Assembly (NCBI RefSeq): GCF_016545825.1 | Contig: NC_052620.1 | Span: forward strand, 8,742,001 to 8,806,000 | Direction: 5' to 3' | Length of the DNA stretch: 64,000 nucleotides | Source: Eucalyptus grandis | Taxonomy: Eukaryota > Streptophyta > Magnoliopsida > Myrtales > Myrtaceae | Shown: positions 22,739 through 35,295 of the stretch, one piece after another | Layout: every line of letters starts with the position of its first letter | Position numbering within the stretch: position 1 is the stretch's first letter | Made by a program: the position numbers and the translations under genes | The notes under the pieces: model-generated | Told to the model about the DNA's origin: nothing | Database searches by the model: none | What the model saw: only the letters and a program-made list of their open reading frames with translations

Positions 22739-25700
22739 TGTCACGCCCCGATCCTCGAGGATGCGCCCATCCTTCAATTTGGTCGATTATTAAAGTGCGA
22801 TATCCCAGGACTAATTATCGCCGACCCTTTCTTTTTATTACGCATGCAGAAGCAGTTATAAATCCCCAGGCAATAAAATAATGGGATAGAAAAGTAGGCC
22901 ATATTTTTCATATTGAAATTCACAACCACACTTTTATTAACAGCACAACTTATAGTATATTTACAATACTATTTACAGCGTAAAAGTCTCACATCTATCT
23001 ACACTAAGACAGGGCTCACAAAAGGGATGGGATCTCAATCCACATCTGAGTTATACTCAAGATCCCTCTCTGGATCATCTTCTACTTCAAAATACTTTCT
23101 CCCCTTCAGGTTCTTCCTCCTCAGCTTTTTCTCAGGGTCTTGAAATGGTTATTCAATAACCAATGAGACCACGTCTCAGCGACTCCTACCCCCTAAGACT
23201 CGATTAGTAAACTAATACGCCATACGGTTGCCTAAGCACAACACAAGTCAGAAGACTTACCTTGGCCTCAGTTCCAACCTGCAATTCAAGGTTAAACACA
23301 GATATTCAAACAATTCACGACATCCGATCAAGCACTGGTCAATCGACTAAGTCGATTACATGTCAGTCAAACCCTCTCTAGGTCATTCCCACTCATACCA
23401 CGATTTCCCAGTGGTGTACTCATTCACCAAATCACATGTGTTTCTCGGGTGTCGTTTTCACCAATGACATACCGATCACCGACACCGTGCGTTCTTTAAG
23501 GCGCCGTTTTCACCAGTGATATCCTCGATCACCGAACCACGTGTCCTTTCTAGGGCGCCATTTTCACCAAGGTGACATCGGCAATAGACAACATCGTGAG
23601 TTCTTTAAGGCATCGTTTTCACTAGTGATATTTCCTTAATCACCGAACCACGTTTGTCTATAAGTCATTCACGTGCGTTCTTTAAGGCGTCATTTCGCCG
23701 ATACTTCCAATCACTGAACCACGTATGTCCAATAATATCGTACCTGATTGGTCTCAACCAATAATGTTCTCAGTTAGCTCTCACCATTCCCTCTACTATA
23801 TAGCCCATCAACGTACTAGCGCTATATATCCATGCTCGACCATTACCAATCAAATACTCAATAACAAACAATTTGGGACAATTCCTCAAATTTCACAATT
23901 TAAATCAATTCCATAAAAATTGAAGTTCAATTAAATAAACGGATTGCACCACGACAATCAGCACGAAATTCCGGTCACCGGCCATCCCGGTTGAATTTCC
24001 GGAAAAATAATTAATTAAATAATTAATTTCGAAAATTAAATAAATAAATATTAAAAATCCAATTTAGGCTCGTAATGCCTGATTGGAGCCTGAAACGCGT
24101 TGGGAAAAATCCCGAGATGCATTCAATAAATACTAATACATCTCCACTTGCTAATGACTAAGTCTAACCATCTAACATGCATCATTAAGTCACTAATTTA
24201 ATTGTTCTAAACTAATCTAACCACCTAATTGCACTTAATTAAATCTAATCAACCCTTAGGCATGATTAGCAAACTAAGAAAGCATTAGTGAGTAAAACTC
24301 ACTTGATCAAAATCGGGGATCGAATCACCATGACGGCGGCCGAAATTGGACTTTTGACAACACCGGCGGACTTGGACCGGGCCTTAAGCTTAGGCCCTTA
24401 GGCCCAACAAATCTCAGCCCAACTGAGATTTTTTCTTGCTTTAGGGCCAGACCCAAGTTGAATTGGGCCTGCTGAAGATGCGCTTCAAGTGTTGGAAAAA
24501 TTGGGCTTCAATTCAATTGAATATGGGCTGAACTGGATGGGCCTGCTGCTGGTGAAATTCCAATTGGGCTTGAAGACTGCAAAATGGGCCGAGGCTTCTA
24601 CCTTCGCTGGTCTACAGATTTGGGCTGAAGACTGCTGAGCCGAAGACTCGTGAATTCACGGCTTGTTCCGTGATTTGCGTGGCTTGGCCGGAATGGAGCC
24701 GGGGAGGAAGCGCAATTTTGCTGGAGTTGATGGCTACTTTTGTGTTGTTGCCTTGCAGGCAAAGGAAATCCGTGGATGCGGGGTCAGCGAAGGGCTTCCG
24801 CTGGGCTCGTTCGTTGACCAGGGAGGAGTGGGCTGGATGCGTGGAGGCTTCACTGGACGCACGAAGGAGCTACGGTGTTCTCATCGCTACCGAGTGGGAA
24901 ATCGGGCTGTGCGGACGTGGCCGAAGCTGCCGGAAATCACAACTTCGCTAGCATGTGGCTTCTTCGATGGTGTTGCTCGGTCAACAAGTGCTTCGCTCGG
25001 CGGAGAATTTGACCGAGATGACGCGTGGAGAAGCACCTGGCTTCTCTGGACGTCGTGGCTATGCTAACAAAAGGGCGTGGAAGATGGAGCAGCTTCGATT
25101 GCTGCCTCAGCGTCTTCAACTCGATTGCCGACTAGTACAGCGAAGTGGAAGATGGACGTGTGGAGTTGAGGGCTTCGGTGGGATCTTGGCGTTGAAGCCA
25201 GTCAATTCTTTTTGTTGAAATGGACTGTTCGTGTGGCAGAGGGATGAATGAAAATGGAGAAACAGTTTGGTGGAATTCGTAGGCTTCCTCGGCAAGAGAG
25301 AGAGAGAGAGAGTTCACGAATATGGATAGGAACGGAGGAGAAGGCGCACGTGAAGGCAGTCCAGGGGGCCCCATGTCATCAATTCTTATCCCCTCCATTG
25401 ATGATCTTGTCTCCCCATTACTTTCCAACAAAAATCTACCAAAATAATTCAATTTGTGATGTCAAAATTGTTGTAGAATTCTAAATCCGAATTTCATTTA
25501 ATTTAGTTTCAATTCCTCACTCAATTTTCCAAATTGAGGTCCAATTTCGACGTAGAAAAAAATCCCAAATGATTTTCCATAAATCCCTGACACACAAAGG
25601 CTCGGCCCGAAAGTCAAATTTCCTATTAATTTAGCCAATCTGAACTTCTGTCAAATTTCCGCGACGTCCGAACCCAATTTCCGTAAAAATCTCAGAACCT

Positions 25701-26302
25701 CCGAAAATCTTCTAAGACTGAGTTGACGTTCCTAAAATAGCTCGTGACACCACAGAACTTTCAATTTCTGAAATCAAACTTGAATTGGCGGTTAATTTTC
25801 ATTCGGCGCGTTTTTAGCGTGACCTAGACTATCGGGTAGTTTTCAGAACTTTTTAAGGCAAATGACCCGTGGTCGATTTTCTTCGAGCCACTATGAACCC
25901 ACTCGACTCAATGGCGACTCTTGATTGTCGTGAAAATCTCGAGGATTCAATTACGGACACAGGGTACCAAAACAATAAGAAAATCAGTCTAGTGTCGGCC
26001 GACGAGAATTTTCTAATTCAGTGGTGTCACCCACGATTAGTCACATATCTCTATCGATCCAGTCTATCTCTGATTTTAAATCGATTTTTAACTGTGCCGT
26101 AGTGACCTCTAAAGATGGACACGGTCAAGAAGCCGATTCCTGATCGAGTTCTCAAGTCTATTGTCTTAAAATTCCTTAATAATTTCCCCGGATAGTCTAG
26201 TTATCTCGAGAGTGATCGGCTCTGAGAATAACCCTATAGGCGCGTTAATGAAATGCCCGATTTATTTAGTAGAAGACAGGGTTGAAGAATCTGGATGTCA
26301 CA
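22739..26302 (-). repeat. Solo LTR (G1 family, minus strand) inside G2 5' LTR
   Basis: Plus-strand reading begins TGTCACGCCCCG and ends GGATGTCACA, 3564 bp, flanked by TCGCC (22734-22738) and TTGCC (26303-26307). The empty site is visible in the G2 3' LTR near 15215-15245, which proves the insertion point. It carries a tandem array rich in CACGTG-like motifs at 23400-23730 and a G+C-rich stretch at 24660-25220 whose open frames are not recognisable proteins. It is the deepest level of the nest. Confidence 0.92.
23400..23730. repeat. Degenerate tandem repeat with G-box-like motifs in solo LTR
   Basis: About five degenerate units of roughly 55-80 bp. Each carries variants of TTCTTTAAGGCGCCGTTTTC, then ACCAGTGATAT, then GATCACCGAACCACGTG. 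Several units include a full or near CACGTG (G-box) core. In element orientation this is upstream LTR DNA, where promoters and enhancers lie, so an enhancer array is plausible but only inferred. Confidence 0.75.
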
Positions 26303-27341
26303 TTGCCAATGCACCCTCACGAACTCCCTCTTTCTCTCGAACTCTCTCTTTCTCTCGGATTCTCTCTCTTGCTTGCTCGCCCGCACGGTCTCACTCTCTC
26401 GCGAACACTCCCTCGCTCACTCCACCCCTTCTCTCTCCCCTTTTCTTTCTTTCACCCTCATGATTATCTAGTAATCATGAGGTTTTGCATGGGAATGGAC
26501 ACTTGGTTTATCTCTTTTGCCACTTGTCAACTTTCATGCAAAGAGGTGACCTTAATGGGTCGGGCTTGGGCCAGGCCTTGGTCTACCGAATGGGGGAATT
26601 GATGGGCTGCTGCTTTGGGATGGTTTGGCCTTAAGTGTCCAGCCCACACTTGCTCCTATTTTTCCATTTAAATCCCCACTCATAATTACTTAATTACAAT
26701 TATTCACATGGCCATAAAAGTTTGCAATATTAATCGATAGAAATCCGACTTATAGAGTACACAGCCAAGAAATTTCCCTATCAATTTATCCTTTAGTACA
26801 ATCCTTGATCACACATGGACATAGGATAGATTTCCAACAAAAAAATTGTCTATTAAATGCTCGGCCTTGTTTAATTGTAATCCATTGGTTTAATGGCTAT
26901 AATATAGTTCGATGGTGCTTCCATCACCTATTCATGGGTCGTAATGCATCTAGAGATTGCTATGAAATTTTGAGGATGCCACACATACGACTAAAGGACT
27001 CGACCTGCAAAAATAACTAGACTGTGAGACTTGCATGAAGACGATCTTATAGATAGGTAGGCCGATTGCATGGACAACTAAAAGTTGATTCACGAACAAA
27101 ACATAATGGAACGATGGGTGATTCTGTTTATCGTTATTGAACCCACGAATGACCCTATGTCGATCCTTAGTGATCGTGTGCTTTGAAAAAAGATTCTATC
27201 CTCCGTAATTTTATGCAGTCAAGGACGTCCATGCGTCGAGATGTCTTGAACGTGATTTGGCACGAGTCGGTTATGCGGGAATCCTCGGAGCCGCCTGTCA
27301 ATTTGAGTTGTACTCGAAATGGCATTAGGCGAAATTGACAT

Positions 27342-30300
27342 TGTGGCACCCCTCAAACAGCCCCGATCCGTTGGAGTCGCCACAGTTCACTTGCCTTACA
27401 CCTGACCTGAAGGTCTAACAATCCTGGGGGTTTATAATTTTTAAACGGTCCCTGCGCGAGTGTGAAAGTATATCGGAAGTGTATCACATCTCCCTATCCC
27501 AAAAATTTTGAAATGATGCACACCCATTAGACAATTTTGTAAGTTAAGCCGGACACTTTTATTTACATAAGCTTGATAGACTTCATAAGTCGGTACACCA
27601 AAATTTGTCATGGTTTTCTATACCTAGCTTCATAACAAAAGATAACCCGACCTCCCCTGGCTTTCCTTTCCATTCAGCCCTATACAAAAAGTCTATCAAA
27701 CAGTGCCGGAAGTTCAAAAAGTTTTATCTGCTACCCGTCACACACGATCACACCTAGCCTGGTCCATCGGCTGGTGGTGGCAACAACATCCCTAGCATGA
27801 TCCCATCACGATGAACGTGCACTGATAGAAACTCTTAAACCACGGGGCCACCAGGTAAACCGACGTCATACATGACTAGAACCAGTACTCTGATGAAAAC
27901 CAATCCTTGAATCCCTACATGAGTGTGCTCCGAACACATGCACTCAACGTTGACTGGGACACTGTAAAAAGTACCGCAAGTGACAGGCAATAGAGGCATC
28001 TTTTAATCTAAAATGTTAGTCCCCACACGGGGTGAGTACAGCCACTCAGCAGTAAAAGATTCATCAAACTATATCAAGCATCACCATCAATATCCAGATT
28101 CATGCAAGATAGACAAAAACAAGTAGTTAAAGAATAAGCATGCATCAAAATCATGAAATTCTTCAATGTAATGGCAAATGCAGTTTCAAAGGATCAAAAT
28201 ACATCATGTCTAGTTACACAAGTCCTGATCGTAGGGCCAAACTGTAATGACACGTCCCATTCCATGCCATACAACTTAGTCATATAACCAGACCACACAC
28301 ACACAAAGTAGAATCATCCATTTTATCATTCAAAAGGTTTCATCCCCCGGAGGACCAATGTTTGCGTCCCTTCGGGCATTTGCATCCACCCTGGCATCAT
28401 GAAAGCCTCCGGCATTCAGCCACTAGGGCCACCGGGCATATGGAGCATATCACGCCTCTAGGCATCTCATACCCCACCTGGCATCACGAGGAAACCTCCA
28501 AGGCTCACCGTGAGAATGGTTACCCCGGCCCTCCGGATTTACGTACCGACTAGCATACAACCGGACATCCCGAAGCTCCCGAGGAAAAAACCTCCGGCAT
28601 CAGCCACTTAGGGCCACTGAGCATCCACAAGGCATCGACTCATTCGATCCTTTGGGCATCCCAACTTCCAGGGCATCGTTGACCCGAGGGTCCAATGGCA
28701 ACAATTGACATCTTATTTTCCAAAAATACTTTTAAATGCAATGACAAGATGTCCCAAGAATCCTTCATCAAATCTCAATATTGCATAATATGCCAATGCC
28801 AGTATCATCATGTCACATAACAATTCAAGATATATTCACATTTGGGACAATTTGTGCAAATTCGAAACAAAACAGCTTGATCATTAAAATACATAGTTCT
28901 GGTAAAAATTTCGGAATAAATCCCAAATGAACTCCGAAAATTATGAAATTTTGACATGTTATCAATAAGACCTAAAGAAAAAACTTTTATGAAGAACACC
29001 AAGTCAAATTCCTTATGTATCGAGAGTAATAATTTCCGTATTCCTTGCTAACATTCTGTAATAACTTCCAGCTTTAGCATTTTCATAGAAAAATCGTTTC
29101 GGCGGTCATACCGTGTTCATTTATTCTAAATTTGTTATATGTTGTTCCTGAAGATGTACCCTAAAACTTTTATTAAGGATTTGAAGTCCAATTTTGGCTA
29201 GATAATTACAGAAAAATCATGAAATCACTGAAGGTCATACTGTCTTCTGCAAAAACAGTTTACTGTCCTAAAGAGAACTACACCTAGTCTTTGAATCTCA
29301 GCATCCAACGTCCACAGCCAAGTGTTTATAAGTGTATTACACCACAATACAGCTTCTTCACTTCCAAAAATCCACCATAGCTAGATCCTTGAGTTCTCAT
29401 TTCAATTCAAAAACGAAATCCATCAAAACATGCTCTGTTTTTGCTCAGTTTCTTAGTCCAGCTTCATCTTATTTGTCCAAAATCAATATGCAGCTCCAAA
29501 TTCTGCATTTTCACACATCTACCAGCACTTCACTAGATAATAATAGCAAGCAAAACATAGATCAATGAACTTTCACTTGCCTCAAGTCTTCCTACTCGGT
29601 TGCTAGCCAAAAATAGGGGTTCGGGGGATCTCGGCTTGGCTCAATCAGTGATGGGAATTGGTGGCATCGATGGCGATAGCTTGGACATGGCACGGGTAGA
29701 GGGTGGCCTTCCTTCTCTGCCCTCACACGCTCGGACTGCTCACTACCCACCCTCTCTCTTTCTCTCTTGCTCGAACTCTCTCTTTCTCTCTCTCACTTGC
29801 TCACCCGCTCACTCTCTCGGCCTCACTCTCCCTTGCTGAAACCGAAAGCTTTTGCTTTCTTTGATTAATTAATTTGCTAATTTCTGCATGCAGGTGACAA
29901 ATTGCTTCAAGGAAAGGACAAGTGGAAGAAGGGTGACGCAACCATGGACAAATGGTGAGTGGCCTTCCCCCACCCCCTCCCCCCCCGTCCGATTCTCTCC
30001 TTCCCCCTTTTTGGTCAATAGCCTTGGAGGCTCCTTGGGCCTGCTTGGGCCCGAAAATTTGAGGCCAAAAGTCCAAACTCAAAGGCCCATGGTCTTTAAA
30101 ATATAAGCCCATAATTATCAAGCACTTTGTTTTCTAAATGAATAAATTTATATTCCTATAATCCAATTGCTTCATGAACAAATGCATAACCGAAATCCTT
30201 GTGTGCAATCCAACACCTCAAAATTTTATTCTTAAATTTCAGCATGCATGTTCCTCACGCATGACCGAATTTCATCCTTTCGGTTCTAAAAATAAAAATA

Positions 30301-30500
30301 TTATTTAATCATAGTCCAAAGATTTTCTCTTGTTGCATGATTGATTGGTCCATTACTAAACATACCATATCAATCCAACAAATAAACAAATACAGATGAT
30401 TGCCTGTAATTGATACCAATGCCATAGTTCAATGATACTTCTATCGATTGGTCATGACCATCACCTATCTGAGGATTTGTTGAAATACTTGGATGCCACA
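27342..30500 (-). repeat. Solo LTR (G2 family, minus strand)
   Basis: Plus-strand reading begins TGTGGCACCCC and ends TTGGATGCCACA, 3159 bp. The ends and several inner blocks match the G2 LTRs: the first 80 bp, the CCGGGCATC cluster at 28358-28690, and the CTCTCTCTTTCT-rich stretch near 29740-29830. It is inserted in the plus-strand solo LTR 12868-33192. The flanking 5-mers GACAT and AAAAT do not form a clear duplication, so the exact ends or later change remain uncertain. Confidence 0.82.
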
Positions 30501-33500
30501 AAAATGGCATGAGGATTTAAGATTGGGCTTCGAATTATCGAGGACGCTCGGGATGGACTTTGGATGAAGCTACTTCAACGGTCAACAGCGCCAGTGAAGC
30601 CGAGTTTTCAGAAAAGGGATTTTTGGACTGAGGAAGCGAGTGTGAGAGGACATGGGCCGGGCCAAGCCAATGTGGGCCTAGGCCCAAGGTGGGACAGCCA
30701 CCATGGTGGGCCTAAGACAATCAAATGAGCCCATTGGGCCCAAACCTACTATTCATCTTTCAAAGCCCATGGTCCAACTTTGAGCCCAATCAAGCCCAAT
30801 CAAGTTCCAAGCCCACTCCTATTCATGATGATGTGCAAGGTCATATTTGTAATTTGTGCAAGGTGAAATGACCAAAATACCCCTAAAGCTAGTGGATAAG
30901 GGCAAAAGAGAAGAGAGAGAAGATGATGTCATGGGATGGGGACTTGAAGCAAGCATTGAAGGCCTCATGACAGCTCTCCCATCGCTCTCTCTCTCCCCCA
31001 TTCGACCTCCAAACCGTCACAGCTTCTCTCTCCTTCATTTTGTTCTTCCTCTAGTTTCTGTTCGAGCTAACCCTTCGGTGAAGATTGAGGTGTAAAGTGG
31101 TCTTTTGGATAAATCAACTAACGAAACACCCACCATCGTCTTCGGGACATCCAAACCATACGGGAGAGACTAGTTTCACGCTGAACAGAGCTACCGGCCG
31201 GCTTGGGCAGTGGCGAGAAGAAACCAGTCGTCCGTCCGTCGGTTCGCCTGCAGCTTTCACTTTTTTGCATTTTCGGCCATTTTTCTCCCATTCCAGCCCT
31301 TCCTTTGCCCATTCCAACCTCCCACAAGACCCTCGAGAGACGCCGGTTGCAGGCCAACCCCCTCACCAGAGCTCCAGCCAAGCCGTTCAACTTGTTTTCT
31401 TCTCCGCGGGGTTTTCCGAGAATATTCGAGAGGGAGTCTAAGGCGTGGTTGTTGTGCTGAGCTTAGGACCACCTTGGATCATCATGGTAGAGGTCTCGGT
31501 GCGTAGCCACCATCGTTGCCGCCGCATCGGTGCCTCCGGCCCACTTAACGGGTGAGTTCAGCTCATAATCCTTTTATTAGAGCCTAAACTTGCTTAAGGT
31601 TGTTTTAATTAGTGTTAATCCTAGTTTAGGTGATGTAAGTAAGTTATATTAGTCCTAAGATAGGTGGTTAGATTAATGGCTAAGATTAGTTTAGCTTAAT
31701 TTTACTTTATTAACTTAATGATGCTTATGTGGTTAATTAAGCATGTTTAGTTTAATTGATTGAATTTGCTTAATTTAATGATTATTTTAATGATTTTGAA
31801 ATTATGGTTTATTAAATTCTGGAATTTTACTGTTCACGTGCATTGTTTACGGTTACTGTTCATGAAACACTGTTCATGCACACTCTTCATGTGCACTATT
31901 AATCCAAAATGTGAAAATTGTCTAAAATTCATGCGTGTTGATTCTATGAAGTGATTGGATGTGTTATTGCATAAACATCCGCATAAATTGTATGTTTTTC
32001 CAAAGAAGGGAAAATGGATTGTTCGAGGGACCATGGAAGTGGACCATTATCATGAGAAAAAGGGAGTTGTAGTGTTGTGCTCACGAGATTGAATTGGAAC
32101 GCCACCGAACGGGAATCGGAAGCCAGTCGCAGTAGACTCTGGACCAATGTCCCTCTTTACGATACCGTCTGAACAAGAGTTCGAGACGTAGCCGTGCCCA
32201 ACGGGGTGGGACGAAGCCTGATTTTCATCGGTAGCCTGGCGGGAGTCGGATGATCGCTGATTGGAAAGTTAGCCCTGGCCGGGAGGTCATTAATAACTGG
32301 GAAGTTGATTAGATCATTGACGGGAGAATTGACCATGGCCAATGGGTCGTAAGAACTGGAAACGCGTGAGGGTAGAGATGGTTGGGCCTTATTATGAGCT
32401 AAAATTGTGTGATCTGGTATGGGATGTGTCATAACGATTTTCTCTTATAATCGAGACTTGTGTGATCGATTAATGCATGATATGTGGCACACTATTGTGC
32501 ATGAGCATATGAGGACCATGGCATCATGTTTTGACTATGCATGAGTTGAGCACATTATTTATGGTATACACGCATGAATTGATAACATGCTGGGTGTGGC
32601 AATGGCCAGGTGAGATCGCTTGTGATGCGACTCGTATGTGATTGATGAACTATATCATCTATTGGCCATGTGCATTATGTGTATCATGTTGAGTGATATC
32701 GTGCATGGTATGGCATACCAAGTAAGATTGTATGCGAGTCGACTGTTGGTTGTTGCTTGTTGTGGGGTGGTTCTGAAGAGATACCTCACGTTGAGTTGGT
32801 GTTCTAACTAGGGGCTTAGGGGAGGACTCACTAAGATTTATATCTCACTGGTTATTGTATAAACACCATTTTCAGGTCCCTAGCGTGAAGAACCAAAAGC
32901 TTGAAGCAAAAGGGTCAGGAGCATAGGTGGCTTAGTAGTTTGTTTTGGAGATAGATCTCCCGTACTTGGACCTTAGAGATGACCTCTGTTTATAAACCGG
33001 TTTGTTTATGAAAGTGTGGATTGTAATGAAATTGTTATCCTACTTTTCTATCACATGTATGTCGTTGTCAGGGGATTAGTAATTCGCTTTCGCATGTGTA
33101 ATAAAAATGAATAGGTCGGCGATGCGCCCTAGGAAGTCGCTTTCTATTGATCACCGAAGGATGTGCGCGCGCTCGAGGTTCAAGGCGTGACATAGGTTAA
33201 TATAGTATACCATTCCAATCATATAACGAATTCAACCTTTTTATCATACTTGATGAAAGTACTCGTGTGTGGGTACACGGTCAGTCTTTTGAACATCCCA
33301 CTAGTTTCAGCAATCCCAAAATAGATTTTTGGCATTGTAGACCGATGCTTGGTAATTTTCAAATTAATTACCAAAATTATTAAAATTTGGGATAAATACC
33401 CAATTTCACAAAACACAGCCAATTTTCACTAAATAGCAATCAATTAAATAAATGGAATGCACCATTGCAATCTACACGAAATTCCAATCATCGACTATCC

Positions 33501-35295
33501 CGGTCTAATTTCCGAAAATTAATTAATTAATTAATTAATTACAGAAAATAATAATAAATGCCAATAAATAGAACTTAGGCCTGTAAAGTCTAATTAAAAG
33601 TCGAGACGAGCCTGAAAAGTTGCCGAACTACTCTAGATAAATACTAGAGCTTGTCTAGGCCCTAATTACACTACTCTAACCACCTAACATGCACAATCCG
33701 CTAACTAATTTGCTAATCCGTTCTAACTAACTAGCTAATCCTAGGTTTACCTAAACTAATCTACCCTTAAGCATAATTAACTCACTCAATGAGGATTAGT
33801 GACTAAAACTCACTTGACTAGCGATCCAGTTAGATCAAAACGATGGGGATGCCGCAGAGACAAGAAACTTTAAAGTGGGACCGGCTTTCGAGGTCTGGAA
33901 CGTCCCGAAAACGGGCCAACAGCGGCTGAAGAGGCTCTGGGGTTTCGGTTCTGTGTTGAACCGAAGGGAGCTGGACTAGTTGGTTGATCGAGCAAGAAGC
34001 AGTCCAGGCGAGGCGATAAGGCTATAGTGGTTCAGACGGGCAGCTCTGGGCTTCGACGGCGGTTGGAAGTGGCGCATAGTAGCCTGAGCTTGTCGAAGGA
34101 GCTCCTGGGATCATGGTTGAGCTAGAAAGGAGATCTGGAATGGCAGAGGACACGCGCGGCACGCGAAGGGCACGACAACGCGAGGACGGCGTTACAGTGG
34201 GTCTTAATGGGCGGACGGTTGCTTGGCGGCTTCAGCTGGTCTTCTCTGCAAGAATTTGAAGTCCTTAAAGCACAATGAGGAAGAAGGAAGGTTGGTTGAC
34301 GGCAGCTAAGGGGGACAGGGGACCAAAAGCTTGTGGAAGGCCCCCTTGGCTTTCATCCTCATCTTCATGCCCCCTTGGAGGGCTCCACCACACCAGATGG
34401 TGTCCGCACAAGTTTTTCAGCCCATAATGCCCCTTTTAGAGGAGGTCCAAGTATTGTGGGTAGTGGGGGTCTACAAATTTGCATAGGTTTTCCTCCCATT
34501 GGACACCAAATGCTTCTCAAATCAACTCAATTTGGCCTCTATCAATTCCAATATCAAGTCAACGATCAATTTTGTATTTTCCTCACCAATTGAACCTACT
34601 TGCTTCCCAATTGTACGACAAAAAACGATCCCCTGAATTTTCTAGACAAAAACACCCCTACCTCGACTTTTTCTCAAAAAGTCTCGGTTTGCAGAAAAAT
34701 CTTTGGAAGGCAAGTCGACGTTCCTAACATGACTTATGACATGACAGAACTTTTAATTTCTGAAATCAGATTCAAATTCGTAGTTAACTTTGATTTGGCA
34801 TGATTCTAACGTGACCTAGGTGACCTGGTAGCTTTCAGGAATTTTTAGTGCAAATGACCCATGGTCGATATTCTTCAAGCCACAATGAACCCCTTCGACA
34901 CATTGGCGACTCTCGATGGTCGTGAAAATCTTGAGGTTTCAAATATGGACAGAAGGTACCAAAACAATAGAAAAATCAGCATAGTGCCGGTCGACGAAAA
35001 TTTTGCAATTTAATGGAATCACCCACGCTTAACCACATATGTCAGTTGAACTGACCTATCTCTAATCTTTGATCGCTTTTTAACTATACCGTATTGATCT
35101 TTGCAGATGGACACGGTCGAGGAGTCATTTCCTGGTCGAATTCTTAAGTCTTATTGCATTAAAGTTCCTTAATGGCTTCCATAGATCGTCTAGTTATCTC
35201 ATGAGTGATCAACTTTGAGAATAACACTACAAGTGCGTTGATGAAATGCCCAATTTATTTAATTGAAAGCATAATTGAAAATCTGGGATGTTACA

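Larger units (their letters stand above)
13010..26983 (-). mobile_element. Ty3/gypsy chromovirus G2 (Tekay/Del type), complete with both LTRs
   Basis: A structurally complete minus-strand element: 5' LTR 26983 to 20429 (interrupted by a solo LTR), PBS 20417-20403, gag about 20170-19300, protease, RT, RNase H, integrase, chromodomain-like tail ending near 15695, polypurine tract, and 3' LTR 15649 to 13010. A perfect 5-bp target-site duplication CATAC lies at 13005-13009 and 26984-26988. The two LTRs differ at several percent of sites and by indels, so insertion is not very recent. Far fewer stops are seen than in G1, and key catalytic motifs (DTG, FIDD) survive. Single-base indels and stops still break the polyprotein. 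Confidence 0.93.
20429..26983 (-). repeat. 5' LTR of G2, split by a solo LTR
   Basis: The LTR consists of 20429-22738 and 26308-26983, about 3.0 kb after removing the inserted solo LTR and its duplicated 5 bp. It aligns with the 3' LTR at 13010-15649. It carries an expanded (AT)n run at 20667-20700 that is only a few repeats long in the other LTR, a CCGGGCATC repeat cluster (21490-21690) and about 180 bp (26480-26660) missing from the other LTR. Outer end GATGCCACA at 26983 is followed by the duplication CATAC. Confidence 0.9.
12868..33192 (+). repeat. Solo LTR (G1 family, plus strand) carrying G2 and another solo LTR
   Basis: Begins TATGACATCCTG (consensus TGTGACATCC) and ends TTCAAGGCGTGACA. 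It is flanked by TAGGC (12863-12867) and TAGGT (33193-33197), a 5-bp duplication with one C/T transition. Its own sequence is in three pieces: 12868-13004, 26989-27341 and 30501-33192. Together these total about 3.2 kb, the normal length for this LTR family. It lies inside the tandem-repeat block of the surrounding minus-strand solo LTR, whose repeat resumes at 33198. Confidence 0.87.
11627..35295 (-). repeat. Solo LTR (G1 family, minus strand) carrying nested insertions
   Basis: In plus-strand reading it begins TGTCACGCCTCG and ends GGGATGTTACA, the reverse complement of the G1-family LTR ends. It is flanked by ATTGA (11622-11626) and GTTGA (35296-35300), a 5-bp target-site duplication with one transition. 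The LTR itself is the two outer parts, 11627-12867 and 33198-35295, about 3.34 kb, agreeing with its relatives. Everything from 12868 to 33197 was inserted later. A tandem repeat of about 80 bp lies at 12672-12867. Strand is assigned from the terminal sequences. Confidence 0.88.

Noticed and set aside
24660..25220. G+C-rich open frames as a gene
   Set aside because: They overlap in three frames inside a solo LTR with no recognisable domain; similar G+C-rich stretches occur at the same place in sister LTRs.
31085..31506. Several overlapping ORFs on both strands as genes
   Set aside because: High G+C LTR leader region of the plus-strand solo LTR; no conserved motif and no preferred frame.
12868..33192. 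Treating 12868-33192 as one large complete retrotransposon
   Set aside because: After removing G2 and the 27342-30500 LTR, only about 3.2 kb of a single LTR remains, with no internal region of its own.
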